In this document: in pieces, positions 45,860 through 57,031 of the stretch | Numbering within the stretch: the first letter of the stretch is position 1 | How the letters are laid out: each line of letters starts with the position of its first letter | NCBI GenBank assembly: GCA_963932465.1 | Contig: OZ010793.1 | Span: forward strand, 369,176,459-369,240,458 | Direction: 5' to 3' | DNA length: 64,000 nucleotides | Source of the DNA: Maratus speciosus | Taxonomy: Eukaryota > Arthropoda > Arachnida > Araneae > Salticidae | The notes under the pieces: generated by a model | The model's input: only the letters and a program-made list of their open reading frames with translations | Told to the model about the DNA's origin: nothing | Databases searched by the model: none | Position numbers and translations under genes: made by a program

Positions 45860-45930
45860 TCCTTCCGTAGCTCAGTCGGTTAAGTGCGGGCCTCGCAATA
45901 CATAGGTCGCGAGGTCTGTCCTCTTTGAAG
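45860..45930 (+). repeat. tRNA-like SINE head
   Basis: TCCTTCCGTAGCTCAGTCGG begins like an acceptor strand and box A/D-arm. GCGGGCCTCGCAATAC resembles an anticodon arm, but GAGGTCTGTCCTC is a poor box B. It does not fold as a complete tRNA, so I call a tRNA-derived repeat, not a gene. Confidence 0.45.
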
Positions 45931-46029
45931 CAGTAAGCATTTTTTTAAGCATATATATATATATTTATTTATTTATTTATTTTGTAAATGCAATATATTG
46001 CACCTCAGTGCATTATTTATAAGAAATAT

Positions 46030-46920
46030 TTTAAATGAGTTGCATTAATTGCATTACTTTTATAAAAATCATTCATTTGATTTTGTAAGCTTTTCAATGC
46101 TGAAGTTTAAATCTAGAATTTTATTAACAAAAAATAATAAAATATAGAACTTAGATTAAAATTATTACTAGTGTTTTAAATGAATTGCATTACTTTTATA
46201 AAAATCATTTCATACATCAGTAAGATTTGTAAAGCTGAAAACTAATCAAGGGATAACGAAGTATAAAAAATTATTTTAAGTCTTTATTAACCAAAAATAT
46301 AGAAGAATTTTTCATTATCGCTGAACTTTTATTGCATTTTAATAATTTGCAAATCATAACAAATAATATATATATATATACATTTTTTTGTGAAATAATT
46401 AATTTTTAAATAATTAAAAATCACTTATCAGGCAGAAATTTGTTGTTAATTCACTAATTAGTCATTTGAAGACTACCGCTTAAAAGCTTAAGACGTTTAT
46501 TTAAAAAACCATCTGGTAGACAAAATCTAGTGAATTTTGGAACGTCAATTCCGATTTAACGTGAACTAAAATTATGAATAATATTATAAAAAATGAGATA
46601 TTGGGGTGGGGATGGTTAGTAATTAATTTTCTCTTTGCATTTTCTTATTCATAATTTTACTTTAAAAAAATGATGAGAATTCTAAAAAATATTTTTTAAG
46701 ATAACGAAATTAATGCAATAAAATCTGTTTAAAATCTAAGAACACAGGCTTTTGACGTTTATTTTAATAAATTTTCTGATAGGCAAAATCTAATGAATTT
46801 AGAAACGTCAATTTTGATTTAATGTGATATAAAATTAATAATAATAAAAGGTATTTTGAGAGGGGGGGGGGGATAATAATTAATTTTGTCATTAAATTTT
46901 ATTATTCTTAATTTTTTTTA
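46030..46920. repeat. Two diverged direct-repeat pairs
   Basis: TTGCATTACTTTTATAAAAA recurs at 46048 and 46187. GACGTTTATTT...GACAAAATCTAGTGAATTTT...GAACGTCAATTCCGATTTAA at about 46490-46560 recurs, changed, at 46755-46820, each followed by a G-run and TAATTAATTTT. The period is roughly 145 and 270 bp. Confidence 0.5.
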
Positions 46921-48304
46921 TATATAAGAATACTTAACACTAACGAAATTAATGCCTAAAGAAAAAGAAAAACCTAGCTCAAGATCTGGAATTTTAACTC
47001 TAAAGTAAATAAATGATGGAGAAATATTGTGCTTATTACTGAGTAAAACTGAAGTATTTTAGTACTTCAGAGTCAGTGTACACATTTTTCTCGAGTATTT
47101 CAGTATCATTTAATAACATTTAATCTAGCATATTTTTTAAACATTTTTACTGTTAAAGATTTTTTTATTCAACTTCATCAAGTTTGGTTCAACAGATGGC
47201 AGCAGCAGCAATCTAGACAGTTAATATTTTTATTCTTTCAGATTTTCAAGTAAGGATTTCCTCAATAAATATTAAATAAAAGTTGAGAAATCTCTTGAAA
47301 TTAATAGTATTACTCATAAATGAAAACAGGAATAATCGAGAACTCTTTGGACTGCATACATGTTAATTTATTTTTAATGATCACTAATTTGAGTTTCACT
47401 GCTCTCGCACTGGATGCCATATTGGAAGGGTCAGAAAATGTCCTTAGATCACGCTATCAGTTACTTCATTCGTTAACATAGGCTGAATTGGTGTTTAACA
47501 ATAAATGGGAAATGTATTCACAGAAAAAATTAAGTGAAATAAATCCTCAAATTAAATAATTCAGTTGGCTAACTAAATTATTAAACCGTTGAATAGCATT
47601 AAAAATTTCAAGGTACAAAATATAATTAAAATCTGTTTTTGAAGTATTTTACGTTGCTTGTTACAGGATTAGTTAAATACATCAATAATTAAATGCTTCT
47701 CTGCATGGTATCGCCATCTATTGCCTAAATTCAGCATTAACAATAAATGGGGGGGGGGGGGATCACAATAAAACTTTCTTTTCAATAATGGGAGCAATAA
47801 TAATGTATTTTATGCATTTTATACAGTTGTATCCAGTAAATCTATTATCCTACCACCCCAATACAACTATAGATAAAAAACTTACATGATGGAAAATTAT
47901 TTCTTAAAAAATAAAAAATCAGTAATTTCCAAATAAATTTTATTTGAAAGTATTTTTTTGCTTACAATTTTATTGTATTTTAAATAAAAAGGTTTAAAGA
48001 GTAATATTTCTTTATATTTTTGTAAGAAAGTAAACTTTTTACATAGTAAGTTTTAACAAAGCTTTCTATATCTGTGAAACAAACCATAACACCCCCCCCC
48101 CACCCACCCACATTTTGTATATTACTTCCATATCTTACTAAAAAGTTCTTAAAAAATCAAATAACACAGCACTCTTTACAATATAAGTATCAGGTATGCT
48201 TTTTTTGAAGGGGGGAAGGGGGGGGGAATTAAAGGTGAATGGAAATCACGATTATGAGTTTCTATCATTAGCCTCTAAATTTTTTTTTATCTTTTTATTA
48301 TTAA

Positions 48305-49435
48305 CTTAAAAAAAGTAATGATATCAATTTAAAAAACACTTAACGGGTTAAAAGTTTGTGACGCAGCACTTTATCTTATTGCTATAAGAATTTTAAATAT
48401 GGAACTTAAAAATAATGATATCAAATTTTAAGTGACGCTATATTTATTTTATCATTTTATTTTTGTTTTATTTATAATCGCATGCGTAAGAATTTTGTTA
48501 AATTTAAAAGGATGTATAAAAATTTATTCATTGATGCGTTATCATTCACATTTTTCATAAATTCAAACTATGAGTTTTAAAAGATATGATACCAAAATTT
48601 AAGTGACGCCTTGATGTAGCCTTAAACAATTTGTTTTAAAATTCAATTTTAATTATTTTTGATTTGGCTAAATATATTTACACATCTAACCAAAACTTTT
48701 AATTTTCCAATACACTGTTAAAAATACCACTTTCACTGAACCTATACAATGCACTGTAATGTATTTATATGAATAAATTGATTTATCTTTTGTACCACGC
48801 TATCCAAAATCAAAAGTAAAATTTATGTAAGTTATTTCTTTGCGTCATTGTATCCCAACTAAGCGAAATATATGCAAATGGATATTATGACGTAAAGAAA
48901 TCACTTACATAAATTTTACTTTTGATTTTGGATAGCGTGGTACAAAAGATAAATCAATTTATTCATATAAATACATTACAGTGCATTGTACAGGTTCAGT
49001 GAAAGTGGTATTTTTAACAGTGTATTGGAAAATTAAAAGTTTTGGTTAGATGTGTAAATATATTTAGCCAAATCAAAAATAATTAAAATTGAATTTTAAA
49101 ACAAATTGTTTAAGGCTACATCAAGGCGTCACTTAAATTTTGATATCATATCTTTTAAAACTCATAGTTTGAATTTATGAAAAATGTGAATGATAACGCA
49201 TCATTGAATAAATTTTTATACATCCTTTTAAATTTAACATAATTCTTACGCATGCGATTATAAATAAAACAAAAATAAAATGATAAAATAAATATAGCGT
49301 CACTTAAAATTTGATATCATTATTTTTAAGTTCCATATTTAAAATTCTTATAGCAATAAGATAAAGTGCTGCGTCACAAACTTTTAACCCGTTAAGGGTT
49401 TTTTTAATTGATATGTTATACTTTTATGCATTTTA
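48305..49435. repeat. ~1.1-kb near-perfect palindrome
   Basis: Arms of about 510-550 bp (48305-48850 and 48890-49435) around a ~40-bp spacer. The inner 500 bp match almost base for base, for example GTGACGCAGCACTTTATC and its inverse, and GATAGCGTGGTACAAAAG and its inverse. TTAACGGG/CCCGTTAA lies at 48340 and 49395, where the match becomes weaker outside. Non-coding. A transcript would fold into a long dsRNA hairpin. Confidence 0.9.
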
Positions 49436-49538
49436 AAGACGTCATAACAAAATGCTTCCAAAAAATCCTTACCAATTTTATTTTAAAAATGTTTTATTAG
49501 CTGTCCTATTTATAGGACAGCAGTCCAATATGGGTTAA

Positions 49539-50366
49539 AGTTGCAGTTAAATGGGTGCGGTTTTGAAAGTGATTGTTACATAAATGCTTATAACTACATT
49601 AAAAATACAAATAGTATTTATATGCAGTTTTTTGCACTGTGTTCAGAATTAATTGGATAATCCAAAAAGATACTAAAAGTTTTCACGCCCTGATCCCCCT
49701 TAAAATGTTGTATTGTCATCGGAAACGCATTTAGGAAAATAATTTATATAATTCTAGCCTATCAGGAAGTAGGTTTAAAACTAATTACAAAATTCCACCT
49801 TTACATACAAAAACCAGGTTCAGTTAAACAAGTCGGAAATTGTAAGTCAATCACGCAAATGAGGTGCATTCATACTACAACTAGTTTTGTAAATATTCAG
49901 ATCTTGGTGCAATAACTGTTGTACTCTTATACAAAAATAATGCATGAATGCAAAATTTATTACGATTATATATATTAAATTCAGTAATACTGAAATAATA
50001 GTACTCCATCTTAAATAGGGCGTAATCACCATGGCAACATAGAACCATTATTTATCTATCTTTGAATTAATTACGTATGATAGGATTTAACCATTAATGG
50101 GAAACATGCCGTCTGTGAGATAGTTGCGTCTACATATCTACCCTTTACACAAAAATGAACGTGTCCCCAATCTTATTTCACAATCTAATCCTTACGCTAC
50201 TGGTCCTCTGCCTCCCCCAGCCATTTGCAACGCCTGCGCATTTTTAGTTATTAAAAGAAAAATTATTTTATTTTCAACGCAGTCTGTGAGACGGTATGTT
50301 TCCGTTTATGTAATTTTTTGCTCTGGGGTATTGATATGGTAGAGCCGTCAAAGCGGGTATGTTACA
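49539..50366. other. Unassigned sequence
   Basis: No recognised motif. A 72-codon frame at 50124-50342 is not supported. Confidence 0.35.
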
Positions 50367-50573
50367 GTGATAAAAAAGACTGAAGAAACTGTTTTGAGAT
50401 TGTTTGATGAAATAGTAAGTGACATAAGCGATGTTGAAAGTATTTCAGATGATCAATATATAAATTCTGAACACGAAAATGACTCAACATTGTCAAAAAT
50501 GCATAAAAAATGCAGATATTTAGAACGTGGTGCAATATTTACTATTAGATGTTTCGTTAATTTTACTGCTTAA
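50367..50573 (+). pseudogene. Possible piggyBac-type N-terminal fragment
   Basis: 68 codons starting MIKKTEETVLRLFDEIVSD, then ISDVESISDDQYINSEHEND. An acidic, serine/aspartate-rich N-terminus after a short basic/hydrophobic start is common in piggyBac transposases, and piggyBac ends are frequent in this window. No catalytic part follows. The similarity is compositional, so this is a weak call. Confidence 0.25.
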
Positions 50574-51638
50574 TATTTTTTTCTAATTCATATCGTAACG
50601 AAATATATAAAAATATCAGCATTTACTTAATTATTATGACGAAAATTTTATATTTTGAACAATAATGTGTAATTTAAAAGTATTTTCTGTCTCCGACATT
50701 CAAAACTTATTTTAATGCTGTCATATTAAAAATGTTTGCAAAATATATAATTCATTGTATTTTTCCATTATTATCCAAAAACAAAATTAAACTAAATGTC
50801 GCAATTCTTGAAAATAACTGAGGAATGGAACGGAGCTCCTTGTCACCTCGCGTAAGAGATTCAATATTTGACTTCAACTTCCTCTTCAATTGGAAGTGTT
50901 CTGCACTGACACAAGTCAATATTTGCATTACACCCCGCAGTTAATAAGGTGCACTCCCTAATGCAAAAGTAATCCGATAAAAAGCACGGGTGGTATAAAT
51001 TGCGTAAAATATAACGCACCTGCAGTGATAATGTCAGCATTTTGCAATAAAAGTAGGGCGGAATGCTACAAAGAAAAATTGAGGGGGGAAAGTATCTCAA
51101 AAATATGTTTTTTTTTTTTCTTCTTTGTCAAAGATTTACTTTATATAAATGTATAGTTAAAACTTTATTTAAAAAAACATATTATTATTTTTTTGTTTGT
51201 TTGTTTGTTTTAGAGTAGACTAGAATTTTTACTACTACTAGAAGTAGAAATTACTAGAAGTAGACATTGTTTAGATGAAGACTAGAATATACTAAACATA
51301 AGTGAAGAGGGGGGGGGGGGTAACCTTACATAATCGATGTTGCATATCAATATTGTGATGTTTACAGGTCTGGAAAAATTCTTGATTCCTAAAAAATGCA
51401 TTAATCCTAAATGAGCATCGGAATTTTTTTCATGAAAGTTATTCAAAACTAAGGCGGAATGTTTACAAGCGTCAACAATGATTTTTTCCCCGTTCTTTAT
51501 GTATTCCACCTTAGACAGAGTTTACTATATTTCATTGCTATAGTTTCACAACCCTAATATTTACAAAAAAAAATAAATAAAAAATAAATTAATAGGATAA
51601 CTGAGATCGATTTCTAAACAGCCACTTTTTTACTTTTT
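50574..51638. other. Unassigned A+T-rich sequence
   Basis: Homopolymer runs (T at 51107-51119, G at 51309-51320) and short frames on the minus strand without motifs. A local ACTAGAAGTAGA duplication lies at 51230-51265. Confidence 0.4.
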
Positions 51639-52485
51639 ATTAACCCCGATATGCTATTTTTTTCGGACAACAATTAAAATGTCGTCCCTAAAAATAACGT
51701 CCCGTTACGTAAAAAACAAAGCTGTATCACTGTACGGTTCAGTACTGATAATTTCTATTGTATTTTTTTAACTTCTAAGCATCGCACATTTGTAATTTTT
51801 ACACAGTCGTATAGGGAGGAAAAGTTCTTTTAAACAGTTCTTTTTCTTAGGTTTGTTTGAAAACTGCATCTCATTTTATTTTTAAGATATTAGTTGTAGT
51901 TTCTTTTTTTTTGTAGTTTTTAACGCCATTTCTGTAATGGTGACAACTGAAGTACTCCATTTCTGTAGAAGGTAAAGGAAAAATGGTTGGAAAATAGTAG
52001 ATTATTATATCTTTTTGTTGCCTTTTTCTCATAACAACTGGGAAAAAAATAATTAAAATACGTGCTTTTTTTTAAAAAAAATGTAAATGAAGAATTTCTA
52101 ATAAGACATGGAGCTATTATAAACTATATTTCATTTTAAGTATCCATATTAATGTTACAAACAAATGAAGGCATATAAATTATTAGATAGACGATTTTGT
52201 TTGTCGAGTTTCTTGAATGACAACATCGCTTTTTGCTGGGTTTGTGTATTATTCCGTGATAGTGACGTCCTATGCATACTTTTCTGTATATGTTGTTTAA
52301 GACTGGATCATAAATGTGGAATTTTTCAGCGGATGCGAATGGCGTCATTTTATATAAAATAAAAGCGTGTGTTTTGAGTCTTAAAAGTGAAATATGTTTT
52401 GTACTATCTATATTTATATATATAACATTTTTTTCCATCAGGGGCGACACTAAATTCTGAAAAAGTAGAGTTCCTGTTTTCTTGT
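51639..52485. repeat. Helitron-like dispersed repeat, copy 2
   Basis: Direct match to 28462-29296 over its whole length, from CCCCGATATGCTATTTTTTT to GGCGACACTAAATTCTGAAA. Small indels distinguish the copies; both retain AAGCATCGCACATTT and GACTGGATC(G/A)TAAATGTGGA. Confidence 0.65.
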
Positions 52486-52510
52486 TTATTTATATATTTA
52501 TTTTTGTTGT

Positions 52511-52590
52511 TGCAGTTTGTTCTTATGAGGATACTTTCACTTTCGGGGCTGGTTCCGAAAGTGAAAGTGTCCTCATAAAAACAAACTGCA
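52511..52590. repeat. ~36-bp-stem hairpin
   Basis: TGCAGTTTGTTCTTATGAGG and ACTTTCACTTTCGG face CCGAAAGTGAAAGT and CCTCATAAAAACAAACTGCA across an 8-nt loop, with very few mismatches. It directly follows the Helitron-like copy. Function unknown. Confidence 0.7.
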
Positions 52591-52805
52591 GCCAAAATCG
52601 AAAAAATACAAATGTACAACTTTAGACATCGACGTCAGATTCTAAGTAAAAAAAAAAAAGCATTAAAATGCAAGCGAAATATTTTAAAAGAGCGCCTCCA
52701 TAGATTTAACATTAGCGTGCGAGTGTTTTCGCGTGACTGAAGTAGAAGTACGCTTTTAACTACAATTGAAAAGTTTATCTCTATTCTAAAAAAATGTAAC
52801 TAACG

Positions 52806-52880
52806 CTGTCACCACTAGCGTCTAAATCGCGCCTCTCACAATGGCTCTTATCACAAATGCACCCAAGAAATTCCCTAGTA
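52806..52880. repeat. Inverted-repeat partner of 58268-58345
   Basis: CACTAGCGTCTAAATCGCGC, CTCACAA(T/C)GGCTCTTATC and ACAAATGCACCC(A/G)AGAAATT occur here and inverted 5.4 kb away. The pair brackets the ~150-bp array and the Helitron-like copies. Confidence 0.65.
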
Positions 52881-53009
52881 CTTCGCCCTGGCTCATACGA
52901 TGTCATTATTGTTTACTTTAGTGTTGCATATCCAGACTTCAGAGTTTTTACAAATAAAAAATGAGAAAAGACTTAAAAATATCATTCACGCACAAGTTAA
53001 ATGAAATTG

Positions 53010-54470
53010 ATTTGCGCTCATACGTTCGTTAGCGATTCACGAATTAAGTTCGTTTGTGATCGCGCCTTTCGCGAATTTAGTACGATTTTGAGACTGCTGC
53101 ATCCAGTGATTTTTTTTTTATGAGTGCTATGCTCTCAATCGTTCGTTAGTGTTTGCGCCATTAACGAATTTCGTTCGTTTATGATCGCGGATTTCGCGAA
53201 TTTAGGGCGTTTTAGAGACTGCTGCACGAAGAGGTTGCTGCACCCAGTGATGTTTTGTATTCCGTTTTCATGAGCACTAGCGCTATGCGCTCATACTTTC
53301 GTAACTGATTCCGTCGTTAACGAATTTCGTTCGTTTGTGATTGCGGCTTTCGCGAATCTAAAGCGTTTTCGAGACTGCTACACGACGAGGTTGCTGCACC
53401 TAGTGATGTTTTTTTTCGGTCTTCATGAGCGCTATGCGTTTATACGTTCGTAACTGATTGTGGCGTTAACGAATTTCGTTAGTTCGTGATCGTGGCTTTC
53501 TCGAATTACTGCGTTTTAGAGATTGCTGCAAGACGAGGTTGCTGCATCCAGTGATTTTTTTTGTTTGTTTTATTTTCATGACCTCTGTGCGCTCATACGT
53601 TCGTTACTGATTGCGGCGTTAACAAATTTCGTTCGTTTATGATTGCGGATTTCGCGAATTTCGGGCATTTTTGAGACTGCTGCACGACGAGGATGCTGCA
53701 TTCAGTGATTTTTTTTTTCAGTTTTCATGAGCGCTATGCGCTCATACGTTCGTTACTGATTGCGGCGTTAACGAATTTCGTTCGCTTATGATCGCGGATT
53801 TCGCGAATTTAGGGCGTTTTTACGAGGTTGTTGCATCCAGTGATTTTTTTTCAGTTTTGATGAGAGCTATGCGTTCATACGTTCGTTACTCATTGCGGCG
53901 TTAACGAATTTCGTTCGTTCATGATCGCGGATTTCGCGAATTTAGGACGTTTTAGAGACTGCTGCACAACGAGGTTGCAACACCCAGTGATGTTTTTTTT
54001 CTGTTTTCGTGAGCCCTATGCGCTCATACGTTCGTAACTGATTGCGGCGTTAACGAATTTCGTTCGCTTATGATCGCGGATTTCGCGAATTTAGGGCGTT
54101 TTTACGAGGTTGTTGCATCCAGTGATATTTTTTTCAGTTTTCATGAGCGCTATGCGCTCATACGTTCGTTACTCATTGCGGCGTTAACGAATTTCGTTCG
54201 TTTATGATCGCGGATTTCGAGAATTTAGGGCGTTTTAGAGACTGCTACACAACGAGGTTGCTGCACCCAGTGATGTTTTTTTCGGTTTTCGTGAGCTTTA
54301 TGCGCTCATACGTTCGTAACTGATTGCGGCGTTAACGAATTTTGTTCGTTTTTGATTGCGGCTTTCGCGAATTTAGTGAGTTTTAGAGACTGATACACGA
54401 CGAGATTGCTGCATCCAGTGATATTTTTTTCGGTTTTCCTGAACGCTATGCGCTCATACGTTCATCATAC
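53010..54470. repeat. ~150-bp tandem array, about 10 units
   Basis: GTTAACGAATTTCGTTCG recurs near 53161, 53315, 53467, 53620, 53766, 53900, 54049, 54183 and 54333 (spacings about 134-154). Each unit also has GAGCGCTATGCGCTCATACG (a hairpin), TTCGCGAATTTAGGGCG and GAGGTTGCTGCACCCAGTGA followed by a T-run of variable length. Length variation comes mainly from the T-run and loss of AGAGACTGCTGCACGACG. No protected spacers or fixed repeats as in CRISPR. Confidence 0.85.
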
Positions 54471-54876
54471 AAAAAGAAAAAAACAAGAAAAAAAATTATA
54501 AAAAAGCATTATTATATCAAAACTACTATCTATCTATATTATAAAGGACAAACATATCTGTGCGTAACGCATACGCCATTTTGCGAATGGCAACACTTTG
54601 AAATTTGAAATAAAATTTAGGTTTTGCAATTTTCTCAACTGCAAATTTTTAAACTACTAAACATCGCACATTTTAAATTTTTACACCGTCGTATAAGGAA
54701 AAAAATGCTCTGTTAAATGCACTTTGTTTGAAAGCTGTATCTCAATTTATTTTTGAGATATTAATTTTTTTGTAGTTTTTAATACCATTTTTCTTATTGT
54801 GGCAACAAAAGTACTTTATTTCTATTGAAAGTCATTGAAACTAAACGGATAAATAAACTTTTTTACCAAAAATAAA

Positions 54877-55545
54877 ACCGACTTCAAAAACTACTGCAAA
54901 GTAAAAAGCGCACTTTTTGCTTTTATCGTGCAATCTGATTAAAATTCACATGTTCTCATTTCTTGATACAATTCAGATGTTTTCATGTATTAATTTAGTT
55001 TGCTTCTGTATTATTTAGCATTTTAAATAATGGTTGGCAATTGAGAATTGTAAATATGACTGCCGATTAGAAATTGTGAAGAAACATATTGGAGAAGATC
55101 CATTAGTGAATTTGAATGGGAATATCGCCAAATTAGTCAGTTACAGCCAAGTTGGCTTCATTTATGACAACTTATTTTGGTCGCCAAATTTGGCGATATT
55201 TCACCAAATGGCGCCAAGTCTGGCGACAACTTGGCGATAACTCATATGAATACATAGCTTTATGCTTATGAATGAAAAACCGGTTACAACAATGAAAGAT
55301 AATTTGCGAAAAATCCTTTATTTTATTGGTTTTTGTTGAATTACTAAAAAACTACTCAACCAATTTCGATGAAACGGAAGTGGTACCAATTCGAGAGTAT
55401 CCTCTTTCAATTAAAACCAAAATCACATAAATCGGACAAAAAGTTCCGGAGCAATCGGTGAACATACATTAAAAAAAAAAAAAAACATACATACGCGTCG
55501 AATTGATAACCTCCTCCTTTTTTCGAAGTCGGTAAAAATAGCCAA
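54877..55545. mobile_element. TIR element with ACCGACTTC ends
   Basis: ACCGACTTC at the left faces GAAGTCGGT at the right. Near the right end are CATACATACGCGTCGAATTG and CCTCCTCCTTTTTTC, words of a repeat I recognise as widespread in arthropod genomes but cannot place in a superfamily. Both flanks are A-rich (CCAAAAATAAA and AAAAATAGCC). It also contains the second GGCGA-rich repeat (55100-55255). Non-coding. Confidence 0.5.
55100..55255. repeat. GGCGA/TCGCC palindrome-rich dispersed repeat, copy 2
   Basis: ATATCGCCAAATTAG, TTGGTCGCCAAATTTGGCGA, CACCAAATGGCGCCAAG and CTGGCGACAACTTGGCGATA parallel the repeat at 43115-43345. Confidence 0.55.
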
Positions 55546-55770
55546 AAATAGGAGATACTGTATTTTTTTGTTGCCATTTTCTCATAAAGCCTGAAAAAAA
55601 AGTTGAAATAAGAATATGGGATATGTCAAGAATATTGTCTGTTATTTCTCGATAATGATGTCATAAGTTTGAGACTGGATTGTAAAAGTGGATTGCTTTA
55701 GCGGAGGCAAATGACGTCATTTTATAAAAAAAAGCGTGCGTGTATTTTAATTCTTAAACCTGAATTATGT

Positions 55771-57031
55771 TTTGTAGAAGTGCGTCAATTTCACAGTGCA
55801 GCTACTTTGAAATTCTTCACAGGTGAAATTGCTTCACTTTTAAAAATAATGTAATCGAAATCACACACTGATAAAATGCAATGTTTTACTAAAATTTAGA
55901 GTGTCTTTATAAAAGAGAGGTGACATGCAAATAATAGCGATTTATATTACAGAAATTGATGACTCTCGGCTGGATGGATTTGCTTCGCCGAGTTAGAAAA
56001 GCAAACAAATAATTCGTGGTTTAAAAGAATATCGTGTTCCTGAAGTTTATTGTCGAAAATTCTCTAGAATAATTAATTTCAATGCTATTCTTTAGGGCAC
56101 TCTACTATAATTTTATCAAAATAACATAATTTGCTTAATTTCATTTTTCCCAATTTTATATAATCTATATATTTAAAACACAAGTGTGTTTTTTAGTTAT
56201 CTGCCCTGATCTTTCTGCTGAACCAATTTTACTAATATTTTTTTTTAACTGAAAACTCTTCCTTTGCAGATGTGACCGCACTATCTGTTTTTTTTTTTTT
56301 TATCCGCACTTTTATATTTTAATTTTAAAAGCATTTTATGAAATTTCTTCAAAATGATGAAAATTAGATAGCTTTCATTATTGCAGACAAGAGAGAAATA
56401 ATGAGGTATTTTTAAATTTATTCATGCTATTTTCTGATAAAAATTCAAAATTGTTGATAAAAATTGTTGTATAGGGTTTAGTAGCGCAAAATCCCATTAG
56501 AAGCAGAATATTAAAGTAGGGGCATATAACGGAAAATGACATACTGCTTTTGAAAACACGCATTTTTCCACATAAATTTTTTATATTGTTTTTCCTTCTG
56601 CATGTGTACTGATACTAAGTTTCAGACACTAGGCGAAATGCTTATTTAAATGAATATGAAGTCATATTTAAAAGAAAACGATCCCTTTCTTAGATAAAAC
56701 GAAACATTTTAACACAAATACGTCTAAAAACATAAATTATGGAAATTTTCACTCTCCGGAATTGAGATTAGAATCTCAAGTAAAGAGTGCGTCTGTTCAC
56801 ATAAAAGATGTTGCTGACAATCGTGACTTCAAGTTTTGAGTTAAAATGATTTTTAAATGACCAAACAAAATACAAATTTTTAAAAAATGATGAATATGGA
56901 TATGAGAAGTGCGTATGCAAATCTTGAGAAGGTGAAAATTGCTGTTTTCATTCCAGAAATCCAAGCATAAGAGCCTCAATTGATAACCACATCCAAATAA
57001 CTGATCTTTATTACATTTTACTGATTAAGTA
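55771..57031. other. Unassigned A+T-rich sequence
   Basis: A CTCGGCTGG...CGCCGAG hairpin-like pair occurs at 55965-55991. Frames 56378-56563 and 56797-56979 (minus) carry no recognised motif. Confidence 0.35.

Larger units (their letters stand above)
45102..49534. mobile_element. 4.4-kb piggyBac-ended element
   Basis: CCCATATTGGAC at the left faces GTCCAATATGGG at the right, with TTAA on both sides (45098-45101 and 49535-49538). A GCTGTCCTATTTATAGGACAGC palindrome (49500-49521) sits just inside the right end. The interior holds no recognisable piggyBac catalytic region. It contains a tRNA-like SINE head, two diverged direct repeats (46030-46240 and 46455-46920) and a palindrome of about 1.1 kb. 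The 70-codon frame at 45198-45410 (METs at 45198 and 45207) could be a leftover N-terminus, but it has no diagnostic motif. Confidence 0.65.
54533..55770 (+). mobile_element. Helitron-like copy 3 with a nested TIR element
   Basis: Starts A|TCTATATTATAAAGGACAA, the same 5' end as the element at 57032, and continues through GCGAATGGCAACACTTT and AACATCGCACATTTTAAA. It is split at 54877-55545 and resumes with TTTTTTTGTTGCCATTTTC and GACTGGATTGTAAAAGTGGA. A Helitron 3' end is not visible; similarity to copies 1 and 2 fades near 55770. Confidence 0.55.

Noticed and set aside
45860..45930. Functional tRNA gene
   Set aside because: The box B/T-arm is degenerate and no complete cloverleaf forms.
53010..54470. 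CRISPR-like or regulatory-site array
   Set aside because: Whole ~150-bp units are repeated with length variation in T-runs, which is an ordinary satellite pattern.
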